NCBI RefSeq assembly: GCF_965638725.1
Contig: NC_134949.1
Coordinates: 121,767,794 to 121,831,793, forward strand
From: Aptenodytes patagonicus
Lineage: Eukaryota; Chordata; Aves; Sphenisciformes; Spheniscidae
Direction: 5' to 3'
Length of the DNA stretch: 64,000 bases
In this document: positions 14,401 to 26,375 of the stretch, one piece after another
Layout of the letters: every line of letters starts with the position of its first letter
Position numbering within the stretch: position 1 is the stretch's first letter
Notes under the pieces: model-generated
What the model was told of the DNA's origin: nothing
Seen by the model: only the letters and a program-made list of their open reading frames with translations
Database searches by the model: none
Position numbers and translations under genes: made by a program

Positions 14401-17400
14401 TTTTTGACCTTACCTTACTTTGCTTTGTAAAGATAAGCTAAATGGTTTTAGTTTCTGTCAAATCATGGAAATTTGCTCCTCAATATGGATTAAATGAATG
14501 CTTGCTACATTTTATTGCTTCTATAACATCTCATATATCAGAAACAAAAGACAGATGTGAGCCCCAATCTACTCTCAAGATTAGAAAAATCTGTCTTGTT
14601 CAGGTTGTTTTTTTTTTTTTCCATAGGAAGCATCACAGTAACAATAGCACATCATCATCAAGGAACCCCCAGGGAAGTAACAGATGAGAGTCCTACGGAC
14701 TCCTTTGTGGCTCTGTCTTAACAGTTTTGAGTCTAACCAGTATTTATTCAACAAACCCACACCTCCTACCTCCAAGTAACAAAGCAGAGCAGCTGGCAGT
14801 CCCCAGCTAGCCTGCAAATTCATCTTGAAGAGCAAATAGGTGAAGAAAGGCAGGCAAAAACCCTGCAGCACTGCGTAGTGAAAAACCAAAGTCCTGAGTG
14901 AGCAGAATGAGCTGGAGGGGAAAATCCTAATTGTCACTGCTAAGCAGCGGTGAAATCTCTTATGGAGATGTGCCCTCTCCCGGCCTCACCAGGAAAGCGT
15001 GGAGGGACCGCAGGTGCCGGGGACACAGGCGCCGCAGGGAGGTTTGGGAGCCTGTGTTACTCTGCTGTGATATTAGCAAGCAAATAAATGAAATGCCTGT
15101 CAGCCTGGCAATCACCTATTAACAAGTCGTTTGGGTCAAGATTTAAATAAATAGAGGGGCTGCCCAAAGTTCAGCTCCCGGGGGGCCATTTAAGCACTGG
15201 TTTTTCACGAGTGCAGGAGCACCTGAGCCTAAAGCGGGCTTCAGCTCCTTAGACTGCATTTGGACGGTTGCCAGCAGCTTGAAAGTCCCCCCTTCTATTT
15301 GGATGCTTGAAGATGGTTATCTGAACCCAGCTTTCATCCCTAGTTGTTGTTGTGATCGCTGCTCTTGTTTGTTTGTGGTTTTAAATTGGGGCCTGGGAGG
15401 GAAAGCTTTGCCAGGCTGGGGCCCAGGGAAGGCTGCCCATAGACAAGCCCCACGCCTCTCCCTCTCGGGGGCTGCTCTGACCCATGCCACCCACACAGCT
15501 ATGGCCCAGGGCCCCCGCACAAACCCACCGCCAGCTGTGAACAGGGCCCATCCCACGGATTTCCAGCCATGGAGCATCCTTTATTTGAGCACATCAGTGC
15601 CTAGGAGTTGGCTTACTGATTCTGTTACAAATCATGCACTTCACTTCCAATATGACTTTTGCCTAGCCTGCAGTCCAAACCACTGCCCCCTCCTGCTGCT
15701 AGACTGAGGGTCCCTGCATTAACAGCTCCGTTCCTCAGGGATGAGCTGACAGACAACACTTACCCTTCTGTTCCCTGAATAAGCTAAACAGTTGGAAGGG
15801 TTAAAATCTTTAATGAATTAAAGCATATTTTGCTGTCCTTAAGACATTCCCCTGCCCCCTTCAGTATCAGCACCCCCCTCAAACCATGGGCATCAAGCAG
15901 GAACACGGTCTTCCACGAACAGCCTCCCTGTCCTAGCCTCCGCGAGAGTTAGTGCCCACTATTTAATTCTGAAACACCACGAGGAATACATCTGTGCCTG
16001 ATCCTCTCATAGCACATTCTTATCAGAGGAGAAAACTGCCAGAAAATTATTTTGAAATGTTTAAAGTGAAGCAGCTCTACACAGTGGATTCATGTGGCGT
16101 TGTACAGCAACATAACATCATTTTGACAGCCTGGCATAGCTAAGAACAAGTCAGAAAAGCCAAATGCATTTCAGGCTTTTAATTCCTTATTGTTTGAACC
16201 TTCTATTCGCTGTGCTGAGAGATTTGGAAAGAGTTTTCCCTCGGTTTACAAAAGCTTTAAAACAAAGCTTTTCTGTCATCCTCGTATAAGCACTAGCCCT
16301 TAGGAGCTAGGGGGGAAACGTAGCTTTCACACCAGCAGAGAGTGAAAACAAGGGGATCTTTCCTGATTTATCTCCCCAGCGCTTTTGTCCTAGCAGGAAA
16401 CACAAAGCCTTGTACTATAAAATTACATAGGTTTGGTCTCCTGGGTGACTTGGCTGAGCTTGGACTTCTTGTTAATTTAAAAGAAAACACAATTGTGCTC
16501 ATTTTCAAGCTGACAATGATACTCCACTCCTCTGGCCACAGGGTAGGAGGCAATGGAAGACATACGGAAAGAATTGCCGGGATGGTGTCACGCTGCTTGG
16601 CGTTGCAGAAACGAGCCTTACTTCTGTCATAGCCCCTTAGCAGCCAACAGAGGGTGGCCATGGCTGTTCGCAGGCCACAGCCCTTGTATTCTCATGGCGA
16701 TAAAAGGCTTAAGGGTTTGAGAAACACGGTTGGGGCTTGTCTGGTCTTGAACTCCTTTAGCTTGGTTGTAGCTGTATCAGCCCATTGCCAATAGTCGACT
16801 ACAGTCTAATTTGTTCTAGCTATAATGGCAGAACTGTCTAGCAGTTTAACATTCAATTTGTTTTCAGCTTTAGATTAGTTTTGTATAACTCCAATTATGA
16901 CCCCAAAGCATTATACCTAAGTGCGCAGGGATTTTGCTAGCCTGTTAACATTACAGTACTGAACTTGTAGACCAATCAGAAAGTGTTAGCAGTCAGCTGC
17001 TTGGAAACGTGCATGAATAGCATCAAGCTGTGCCAAGAAACCCCCCACTACCAACATCAGCACATCACCTGGTAAAAAACCTGGACACTGAAATACCTGC
17101 AGCATCCCATCTGAGGGAAAAAAACCAAACCCAACACCCTCCACCGCAGACCACAGGCACATAGGTGAACATCACAGCAGAGAAGAGGGGGAGATGGTAG
17201 AAAGTCTATGTAACAGTTTTAATTGTATTATTAATCGGAATTAGCAATAATTGGAAAATTTGGACAGTAAGTGCTGACATCATTGTAACTAGATGAATAA
17301 TAGCTGCTTGCTACTATTTTGACTAGATTGCTAAAGCAATTAATTACACTAACAATACATTGCAATTCTTTACTCCATATAAGAGGAACCAAGTACTCAT

Positions 17401-20400
17401 TCCAAGTGTAACATTATCAGTTCTTGTAGATCATATGGATGTTGAGTAAAAAAAAAAAAAACACACTACTAGTACTTGGCTCCTTTTGCTATTTTCTTCC
17501 TGTTATTTTTTTCCACGGAGATTTTTCATTGACTTTCTCTTTTCAATTATGGAATATATTTTCTGCAATCCTTTCCTGCCTGAAGACTTGAGAAGGGTTG
17601 TCAAAGGATCTGCTGCCTTGTTCCTACAGAGGACTTGACGTGCATCTGCACTACAATGCCTGCTCTGGTATTTCCCCCCCTGCCCATATAAACACATTTT
17701 GTGAGAATAAAAGTTATTTTATTCCAGAAACAATCTGCTGTGTCAGTTTACTCTCCAGCAGCTGTATCTGTCAGTTTGCCCATGTACACAAGGCCTAAAG
17801 GAATCTGATGTTCAGGTCTCTCTGGAACTAAACCAATTCAGGTGCTTTGCTCCTTTTGGAATCACACATCTATTTTCTTCATGCTTACTCCCACAGTATC
17901 ATGCTTTCCTGTCAGGATATTATGCGCCAGTTTTCTCTTCTTCACCTTCTGTTCCTTCTGCTCTGGCACATTTTCTCCAGTTCAGACTCTTCTTCCGCTT
18001 TTCTCTATCCTGCCAGCTGAAAAGGAAGGGAAAGAGGCATTGATGGAGGCCGTTTTCCAGCTAGTGGATTCTCAAACTTTAAGTGGATGAAGTACAGGGC
18101 ACTAGCGGACACCAGGGAGGGAGGGGTTCCTGTCAAACGGTTCATTTCACTTCACACATCTACCTCAGGTCTCTAAATGAGGCGGCCACCTTTAGTCAGG
18201 GAAGAAGCCTCTTCCCCTGTCAGTGGAGGACACGGGGACCCTAACCTCCTGATTTAGAAATCTCAGTCAAGGGGTGTTCTCCTTTCTCATGAGCATTCAG
18301 AGTACAGCCATAAGAGTGTTGCCACCTTCACCTCAGTCCCCCCAGCCCCCCAATTCCCTTCTCCCTCCAAGTAAGATCTGTCCCACCTTGCATAGCAGTT
18401 TTGCGCTTGCACTTTTCCTTTCCTTTGTCTTTTCAGCCATCTTGCTTGCTTGGTCTCTTTCCAGGAAGCCCCAGCCGTATCCATGGTGCTTTAAGCTTAA
18501 CAACAGCAGTTACCATTTTCAGCCCACTGCCAGTGCTATCTGCTGGACCTCTGCTCTACTGCATCTTGCCATACAGTGCACACTTAACTCTTCCCTATGC
18601 TTTTTCCAAGCCTTTTTTAGAGCAGAAAAATCACATCCAGACAAGAACATTAATTTTTGCTCCTTTCCTACTCATTATCTCTACTGCTTTTATTACCAAA
18701 ACAAAAGTCCAACAACAGCCAGGAGAGTTTTGAGACTCTCACCTTTTAGACCTCTCCTGAAACCAAGATCTATAATTATCATATGGATTAGCCAGGAACT
18801 ACCATGCTCAGTAAAGAACATTGCCTGTTTGGGACACGTTTCCAGGAAGGTATGTCCAGCCTCTGCTGCAGTGCTAAGTTTGGAAAACTAACAAAAGCAA
18901 TCTCTAGCTAACTTATGCATCTTAGCCTAACCTGAAATTCTGGTGCAATCAAAAAAAAAAAAAACAAACCACCAATCAGCAGCTCCGTCCCTGACCTTAT
19001 GGAGTCACCTTGGCAACTCTGAAATCCTAGCCTCAGCAGCAGATGACCATGTCATCTGTAACAAAGATAAAGACACTTGGAAAGGCCACCAGATGCCAAA
19101 CTCAGCATGGAGCTTGCTAGCCATCCCTGTTGGACACTCCATGTTCTTGTGCAAAGAGGAGACTGTTCTCACATTGGTTCCCTCAGGTTTCCTAGGCCTT
19201 TATGGACAAGTACATCTGTGCTGCTAAATGCTTTAGAGCCCATTCATCAATACTTCTACATGGCTAACGCTACTGTCATTCAACAGCTTTCCCCCAGCTT
19301 GAGAAGACTAAGGACCACAGTGGGCTAGATTTTGCCCACACCAACATGAAGCACAGCGCCTATTTATCCTCCCAGCACATGCCATTCACAGGGCTATTGC
19401 CAAAGATGTCCTGCTGCTATTTTACAAGGTAGTTACCACCAATGGAAGCTTTGGCCAATATCCTTTGAAGTCATACAAGCATTTCTGGCAAAGATCAGTT
19501 TGGGAAAGCAAGCTGTTAGGGTCAGTTTTCAAGTACAGATACATATGCTAGTATAGACAAAATTTGTAACAAAGGAGACAAATCTTTGCTTTTTCAACCA
19601 GAAAGAAACACCTTTTTTTTCTGTAACAGTAGCCAGGATGTCAGCAGGTGCTGGGTGGGAAGGTTCCTGTCAGCATTACCTGGGGCTAACGACACAGGGT
19701 GGCATAAGTGTTTAAGTTAAATAGTTAAGAATATAAATAAGCATAAAAATATAAATAAAACCAGTATTTCAGACACATTGACACTCTAGCAAATAGTAGT
19801 CTACAGTCATAAGAGGAACGCTAGGACTAAAATATAGCTCACCTGTCTATTCCCTATCCCCCCTTCAAAAGCAGCTTATAAAAGCTCCAGTCTCACCTAA
19901 GTTAATTCCCAGTTTTCATCTTTCCTAAGCATATACAGATCTTTTAGCATACCTGTAACAGTTTTTGTGTTTGCCACTTCTCTTCAACTGACAATTTCAT
20001 TGTGTGTTTATTAATAAGCTACAGAGAACACATGCAACATTATCCATCCTTAAATACATTCTTTGTGTGGAACTGTATGGTCTTCCCCACCCTCATTCCT
20101 TTCCTGCTAGTTGATTCTGCACATGTGAAGTTTTGCTTGTTATTCTTCTCAGTGTTTTAGGGTGGTTTTCAAGTTACAGAAAAGTGTTTTGAAATTTGAA
20201 TCAGGGGATATTGAAACCTCAATTTTAATCCTCTGAAGACATGTATTTTATGTTATACCACTTTCTCTCTCTAAAGGGCATAATTAGAGTGAGCTACAAA
20301 GTACTGTTGTACTTGAACCAAATCCCTGCCGTATTTAACTGCATACAAAGTCAAAGAACTCAAACAAAGCGGTATTCCCCCCCGCCCCAGCACATAATGC

Positions 20401-20880
20401 ACAAAGTGCCTAGGAAAAGTATAAGGAAGTGTACCATAGAGCATGCAGATTCCCCCAAAGGAGAATTAGACTTCCTATTTATCCTGCATTCGAAGGCAGA
20501 AACCGAGAAACTAGGTTTAGAAGGAACTGTCACCCAGTAATAGGTACTGCTTATTAAGCATGGAGCAATACCTTTTACATGAGACTGTATACTGTACATC
20601 CTGCTGGCACGCTAAAACTTTGCTACTATATTTGGTTAGGGAACAACTACAGCTTTCCTTAATGTTTAAAATTTGTTCAAGTGTACCATAATACACATTT
20701 ATACATTTAAACAGAAATATTCTCTATTATATTACCTTTAGCCCAGTTAACTACTCAAGATACTAGCTCCTAATCGAACTTCACAGTAACAACAAATTAT
20801 TTCAGCTTCTTGGAACAATATACATACCGAAATACACACATTTCCCCATGCAGATATAAATATCTCTACATCCATATGAA
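11450..20880. other. intergenic spacer, no gene recognised
   Basis: No exon or named repeat can be supported. A pyrimidine-rich segment near 17850-18890 contains a 205-codon open frame (18274-18891, plus) whose translation is rich in Ser, Pro, Leu and Phe. It looks like a composition effect, not a gene. Confidence 0.55.
11897..11913. repeat. (AC)n microsatellite
   Basis: About eight uninterrupted AC units. Confidence 0.8.
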
Positions 20881-20881
20881 A

Positions 20882-20887
20882 TTTATT
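20882..20887 (-). terminator. AATAAA hexamer on minus strand
   Basis: On the minus strand this reads AATAAA, about 280 bases downstream of the stop codon of the possible alternative MIS18A terminal exon at 21165-21269. It would fit as that exon's polyadenylation signal, but AATAAA is common in AT-rich spacer. Confidence 0.25.
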
Positions 20888-21164
20888 CTAAATTTAGACT
20901 GCTCATTGCACACCTTAGCAAAGCAGCAGCTGGCAACCCTTGAGAGTGTGGAAACGCTATTTTAAGAGTCTGTTGTGTTAATGTACTCGAGCTCCCACCT
21001 ACAGTATACTAAGAGACATTGTTCTAAATATACACTGATGCCAAATGCAGGTATTCAATAAAGATACAGAACACCATAACACTAAACCAAGGAGAAAAAT
21101 GGTTACTTAACACGCACTTGTAAAATGTGTTACCTGTGTATGTTTCATCGCAGGAACACATACT

Positions 21165-21269
21165 CTAATCCAGATTCTTTGTAGTCATTTCTGCCTCCAA
21201 GTTCAGGGATACACTGGTGAGATTATGTTTTTTGGGTTCCTTCTTCAGCAGGTATTTTTCCCATAGTAG
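21165..21269 (-). CDS. possible alternative terminal exon of MIS18A
   Basis: On the minus strand a plausible branch-point region and the acceptor ATCTTTTCTAG precede 34 open codons and a stop (TAG at 21165-21167). The peptide begins LLWEKYLLKKEPKKHN and ends EMTTKNLD, with charged, coding-like composition. The acceptor is in phase 0, the same phase in which MIS18A exon 4 ends, so exon 4 could splice here instead of to exon 5. An AATAAA follows at 20882-20887. No homologue is recognised, a frame of this length can arise by chance, and the exon matching the human C-terminus is the one at 23231-23311. Treat this as a hypothesis. Confidence 0.22.
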   Translation of the reverse strand, partial: LLWEKYLLKKEPKKHNLTSVSLNLEAEMTTKNLD

Positions 21270-22861
21270 CTAGAAAAGATGGATAGTTATGGAATTCACA
21301 TGCTTACCTTAAGATAAGCAACCATTTCTTATTTTGAATGCTTGCTTACATATATAGACACCTTACTTTCATTACACATAGTAGCAATATATAGGACAAA
21401 GAGACAGGTGCTAGGAATCTACCTAAACAAGTCTCAGAAGGAATTCAGCTGGTGAATCTATTTAGGGAATTCACTCTGAACCAGTTAGCTGCCCTCCATG
21501 TTTAATGGAGGAACATGTTTGAAGTTTCAGGTGCTGCTTGAGGCCAGCAAACCTGGTTCTTTCCATCAAGAGAAGATCTAAAATGGTTATTTCGTAATAT
21601 AACTGAACAAATACAAGAACCCACTTAGAAATTACCTCCAGATTGATAAACATTAGGTTATTCAACCTCCTATCCAAATTATTGGCATGTTAGAGGTGGG
21701 GAAGCATCAGAAAAACATGCAATTTTATCTTTGCACCTTTGTGTTTTGCTGCTACTTTGTTGGAATACAGATATAAAAGATTATGTTGTCCTGTCTCAGT
21801 CTTTGGTTAAAAAAAAAATATCTACAGAGATCCTTATGGGCTTGCGTCCCTGCTCCCATAGTTGTCCTTAATAGAAAAAAAGAAATCCACATGTTAAAAA
21901 ACCACATATATACATATCTGGAAAAACCATTATTTCTGAAAAGGTAAGCCTATCAAGCCATCAACTGTTAACATTCCCAACAAAAACATACTCTGTATAA
22001 TGAAAAACATCAACCAACCTTCAATTAAAGGGCCGAGTTCATGGTTCTCTTCAGACATCCAGGATGAAATCTATTATGCCTCTTACCAGCATTCAAAAAC
22101 TTGTTAGAGAAGAAACTGCCTCAAAAATTTACACTGGAGTAGTTTGATTGGAAAGGTTAGAGCTTATAACAATTCCTTTGGCAGGTATGCAAGTTACAAA
22201 GTGTCTTAGTTACCTGAACATGAAAGAATACGAGACCCATCACTACAGCCTAAACTTGAGTACTACTTCAAAACAAAGCAGTAAATAGAGGAAAGGTAGG
22301 GGGAAGAAGCTTTTAACAGAAACAGTAAAATTAAGTAGTGTTGGGTAACAAAAAAAAACCTTTTCAAAATTATTCTTCCTTTAGACTACAACTGCTTGCT
22401 TCTGTTTTATTGAAAAAAATACTTGGAACACTCACACTATATAAGAAACCCTGACAATTAGTTAAATACACAGAAGATCAAAGACAAATAACTGAAATAT
22501 CTGCATTAAAACAACAAAATACTGACAAGTGCTCATAATTAGCATTTTGAATTCATTGCTCAACTATACATCAAGCTTTGCTTAAAGGTGTGCTGCCACC
22601 AGCCTTGTTTATTTTCCTCCCCTTGAAGCTGTAAAACATATGACCTCCAATACTGCATGGAAAGCCATTTTATCTAATACTTTTAAAGCCTACTTTTACA
22701 TTACATTTTAGTCTTGAGCTTGCAAAAAAAAAAAAACCAAAACAAACCACCCCATATGGTTATTGTGCCATTCCCGCCTCTGAGCACAGGTCAAGCAAAG
22801 GCTGCGGAGACAAGAAAAATTACGTATGCTGTTCCTTCAGACATCACAGGGATTTTTTTTT

Positions 22862-22867
22862 TTTATT
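22862..22867 (-). terminator. candidate MIS18A polyadenylation signal (AATAAA)
   Basis: AATAAA on the minus strand, about 365 bases downstream of the MIS18A stop, running into an A-rich stretch. It would give a 3' UTR of roughly 0.4 kb. A further AATAAA lies at 22608-22613. Confidence 0.35.
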
Positions 22868-23230
22868 GGTTTAGGAAGGAGAAGCACACCCAGTTCAGGA
22901 GATATTAGATAGCAGGGAAGTCAGGAGATAAATGCTTTGCTTTCAGAGATAAAAATTTAAATAAATATTTACATATAAACCAAAAGTCCACAGAAACTTG
23001 ATTAAAAAATTCTGTTCCTTTCTGGGGTATCCTTTTAACAGAAAGGGGAGGAACTCCTTGTCTATGGTGAAGACTCACAGTCAGCATTGTTCTACCGCAG
23101 CATGAGCCACCAGTGTCTTTCAGTTGTTTGCACAGCTTTTGCAATGTTGCCACAGACTTCAGAGGATTGCAAGGACGAGTTTCACATACATCATTCTCCT
23201 GCAGGTAAAGCTTCCTGCATGTAACTTCTC

Positions 23231-23311
23231 TCAGACTTTATTGTGAAGAGAAGCCATACTCGATTCAACAGCAGTCAGTCTTGTCTCCAGAGCCTTTAAT
23301 ACAGTGTCTGC
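23231..23311 (-). CDS. MIS18A: MIS18A terminal coding exon 5
   Basis: After acceptor CTTTACAG it encodes 26 residues, beginning [12 protein letters not shown], then TGA at 23231-23233. It aligns with the human tail MEDVLKALQMKL. The last codons CAC AAT AAA GTC contain an AATAAA hexamer immediately before the stop. Confidence 0.85.
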   Translation of the reverse strand, partial: ADTVLKALETRLTAVESSMASLHNKV

Positions 23312-26300
23312 CTGTAAAGTACACAGGGAAAGATACTTGGTTATAAACAGAACTTGACAATGCAAAGAGCAAGTGTAGATGTCAGTAAGTACTCAAATTT
23401 GATCTTGCATCACCAATCCTATTTGATTCTATTCCTGCTCCTTTCATAGTTTGAAAGCTCACTCAACTCTAACATTAACTCTCCATACTCTCTCAAATCT
23501 GTAATTGTCTTCAACCTTGGTGTCAGATCCACACATTCAGCTTTTGCTAGACAACCATCAGCTGTCAGAGCCGACTTTGTTATACTATTTGCTCCCAACC
23601 GATTGCCACCTGCAATCAGAAGTTTTCCATAGAACAAAATGTCAATTTATTATGTAACATTTCAATACAAAGTTACAGCAAAAACATTAAGTCAGTTTAC
23701 ATGAAAGAGAAAAGACACAAGCAAAACAAAGTTAAGTGAAAATCTGGAGAAGTGAATCAGAACTAATTAGAAACAAAATTTCTAATTACTGACAGACATA
23801 GATAGGAATCTAAAGCTGTGCTTGGTAAACAGAAAATGCTAATTACCATTAAAATGGAAGGAAAAGTTACTGAAAATCTTGCATAACACAAGATATTAAT
23901 AGCATAAAGTATTACAGCATATGTTAAAACCCACAGAATTGATCTGGAGGAAATAAGGATATTAAGATTTCATAGAGGTGATTTAAACAGAGAATGATAC
24001 AAGGTTAATCTTACCCTTTGTAGCACCTCTTCCAAGACAGCTCGATTTTCAAGAGTTAAAGGTTCCTCATCAGTAAGAGCTTGCTTTTCTGAGGAACCTA
24101 GAATGTAACTGATACACTACAGTTTAGATTGTGCAAATTGCACTCTGAAGGCAAAAAAACAGATGTAGGACTCATCTATTGTTCTTAATGATTATGAGAT
24201 TATTATTAATACACTAGCAAAGCGGAAGCATGATTCCAGCAACAACAAAAAAATCTATATTTAGTAATCTTGTAAACAAACTGTATGGTGGAATGAAAAG
24301 AGTTTTAAGTGCAGAACTACCAAGACACCACCGCTTTACAAAAGTTAGAATACAGTCAGGAATTCTGGTGCCACAGGATATGGTGAAAAATTATGCAGAC
24401 ATTGAGAACAGTGTAGCACTAGCTGGGAGAACCGGCCATCACCATTACTGTGCAAGAAAGTGCCATTTTGTCACCATGTTAGTGTTTCAGAGAATTTTAC
24501 TGCCATGGAAAAAGCAAAGTATCATAGCTGTGGAAAGAGAAAAAAACCACTGTCCAGAGTAGGAAGGTGAACATCCACATAGATACAGCAAAATAAACTG
24601 GAACTTAACAAAAAGCAGAAACATTAAAACTAGCCCAGACAGAAATAAAGGTAACCTATCACTGTTTACTAGAGCAATGCTTGGATAAAAGCACTCTGGT
24701 GTGGAAATGTAGTTTGGGATATAGTTATTGAAGAATATTTTAAGACCACTTTTAAGTGCTATAAACCAATTAAAACCAATACAATAGCACACCTTCATTT
24801 TCCAGACAGTTTTTGACTGTAAGACAGTTAAGTGAGACCCTCAAGCACATATTCAGTTTTAAGACTTGCTTTTGCCTGCTTTAGCAAGGAAAAAGCAGAC
24901 TTGAACAGTACAGGTCAGACCTCACCCTAAGTTCTACTTAAGCCCCTATCTGCATGTTCTCTGCTGATATCTACCTCCGATAGCTTACAGCCAGGCCTAT
25001 TTGGTGCTACCTATGACTGCAGGCTCATTTTATGTCATCTAAAGCAGAGCACGTATGTAGTCTCTTCTGATCAAATGAGAAGGAACCCTCCTGTGTTGTA
25101 TACCTAGTGTTATTTTCCTGGGTGGTATGCAATTTCTTATACAGAAGGCGGCCCTGGTATTTTCTTTTTTCTAGGATTTGTCTAACATTACAGAGATGTT
25201 TCTCACACTTCAACACTATGATGCTAACAGCAGTAATACAGAAAACCACTCTGGAACAAAGCGGCAGAAACAGCTACCTCTGGACATGCCACAAATATTA
25301 ACGGGAGCATCCCTTAGTAGGATGCCTGGTGGGTGAAGCTTAGCTGGCAGACTTACCAACAAAAATTCTGCCTTTACCTTTCAATTGAGTCAACATTGAA
25401 ACAGAACAAATCCCTCTTGTAGTCGAGATGCTTTGGGGTGCATCTATAGATATTGCCAAGTGTCATTGAGCAGCCAGAGCAGAATAATGTTTCAATCATG
25501 CTGCAAGTAAAATATGTAACGTTTATTCAGGAGAAAAGAAAAGGAAACACCTCTCCCCATCCCTATTCTAAAAAAAAAAAAAGCAAGCCATCCATTATGA
25601 TTTTTTTAGGGCATTCACTCCTGCTTTACATAGTGCAATTACGAGCACTCATCTTTCAGCCTGCGTTCCCGGCGGCCGGCTGACCTCCACAAGGCTAATA
25701 CATAAGCATTCTGTACAGTCGGCCCGAAAGAAGCGTTCCAGGCCCAAGCTCCCCGGCCCTGCCCGGGGGAACACAGGCACTCCCGCCCGCCGGCAGCACC
25801 TGGCGGGCCGTTTATCAGGCTTTTCCCCAGCGCCTTCCCCGGGGCCTCTCGGCTCCCTCAGGAGAGGGAGGGAAGGGCCCAGGTGGGGATCCCCCCCGCT
25901 CCCGGGGCAGCGGCGGGGCTCGGGGGCCGGGCCTCACCATCCGCACTCGCCGGGCCGCTTGGAGAGCTTCCGCTCCTCGTCCACCGAGACGCTGGCGGCC
26001 GCACCTGCGCAGAGGGGGGGGAGGGAGGGAGGGAGGTGACCAACGGCCGCCGCGCGAGGCGGCGCGAGGCGAGGCGGGGCGGGGCGGGGCGGGGGGCGCA
26101 GGACTCACTGCGCAGCAGGATGCAGCCCGCCTCCTCGTCGTTGGTCACCCAGCTCAGCGTGTCGCCCACCGGCCGCTTGCAGCCGGCGCAGAGGAACACC
26201 ATGGGCAGCAGGTCCGCGTTCTCCGCACCCGCCCGCCGCTGCTGCTGCTGCTGCTCTGCCGGCGGCGGCACCCGCCCGCTGCCCACCTCCAGCAGAGACA

Positions 26301-26355
26301 GGGAGGAGTCCAGCTCCGCCACAAGGCCCGGCGGCGGGTAAAGCGCGCCCGCCAT
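23231..26355 (-). CDS. MIS18A: MIS18A, Mis18 complex subunit (whole coding span, 5 exons)
   Basis: Five exons join in consistent phases (1, 2, 2, 0) to give 203 residues; the human protein is 233. MIS18A forms the Mis18 complex with MIS18B (OIP5) and M18BP1, which licenses HJURP-dependent loading of CENP-A at centromeres after mitosis. The Mis18/yippee-like zinc fold is visible: CAGC at residues 56-59 and CSGC at 112-115 give the two CxxC pairs. Conserved stretches are [31 protein letters not shown] and [10 protein letters not shown]. The C-terminus (about 165-203) looks like a short coiled coil. The start is the ATG at 26353-26355 (context GGCGATGG). The N-terminus before residue 50 is divergent and includes five glutamines. 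The gene is head-to-head with MRAP across a CpG island. Identification is firm; the exact transcript ends are not known. Confidence 0.93.
24015..24108 (-). CDS. MIS18A: MIS18A coding exon 4
   Basis: A 94-base exon encoding [18 protein letters not shown] and the start of the coiled coil. The acceptor is GTGTATCAG. A second AG eleven bases further on (CATTCTAG) would break the phase, so the upstream one is chosen. Donor GTAAGA, phase 0. Confidence 0.87.
25378..25500 (-). CDS. MIS18A: MIS18A coding exon 3
   Basis: A 123-base exon between acceptor TTACTTGCAG and donor GTAAAG. It encodes the second zinc-binding half, with CSGC, then [17 protein letters not shown]. It lacks an in-frame start of its own and is recovered only by splicing. 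Confidence 0.9.
25501..25937 (-). other. MIS18A intron 2, partly CpG island
   Basis: The right-hand 300 bases are strongly GC-rich and belong to the CpG island; the left part contains an A-run at 25570-25582. No other feature is seen. Confidence 0.6.
25938..26004 (-). CDS. MIS18A: MIS18A coding exon 2
   Basis: A 67-base exon between acceptor CTGCGCAG and donor GTGAGG. It encodes [18 protein letters not shown], matching the human segment SVDKEQKLSKR. It lies only 104 bases from exon 1 in very GC-rich DNA. Confidence 0.85.
26074..26097 (+). repeat. GGGGC pentamer array, G-quadruplex candidate
   Basis: Four G-runs of four or more separated by single C bases lie in MIS18A intron 1 (only 104 bases long), with the G-rich side on the template strand. 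Single-base loops make this a strong quadruplex candidate. Confidence 0.7.
26109..26355 (-). CDS. MIS18A: MIS18A coding exon 1
   Basis: Encodes residues 1-82 plus one base: the variable N-terminus with QQQQQ at 35-39, then the first CxxC and [16 protein letters not shown]. It ends at donor GTGAGT in phase 1. A TTG codon three codons upstream would extend the frame but is not a credible start; the ATG has a good Kozak context. Confidence 0.9.
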
Positions 26356-26359
26356 CGCC

Positions 26360-26375
26360 TTCAAACCGCCCGCGC
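26360..26375 (-). promoter_or_regulatory. CDE/CHR-like tandem element upstream of MIS18A
   Basis: On the minus strand, just upstream of the start codon, lies GCGCGG, four bases, then TTTGAA (26360-26365). This is the spacing of the CDE and CHR elements that bind DREAM/MMB complexes in genes expressed late in the cell cycle. It fits the role of MIS18A, but TTTGAA is short and the transcription start is unknown. Confidence 0.35.

Noticed and set aside
18274-18891. 205-codon plus-strand open frame
   Set aside because: No family resemblance, no splice or promoter context, and the pyrimidine-rich composition explains the length and the Ser/Pro/Leu/Phe bias.
23419-23637. 72-codon minus-strand frame between MIS18A exons 4 and 5, with an acceptor-like TTGCAG
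   Set aside because: The open frame would need phase-1 entry while exon 4 ends in phase 0. In phase 0 a stop appears after nine codons.
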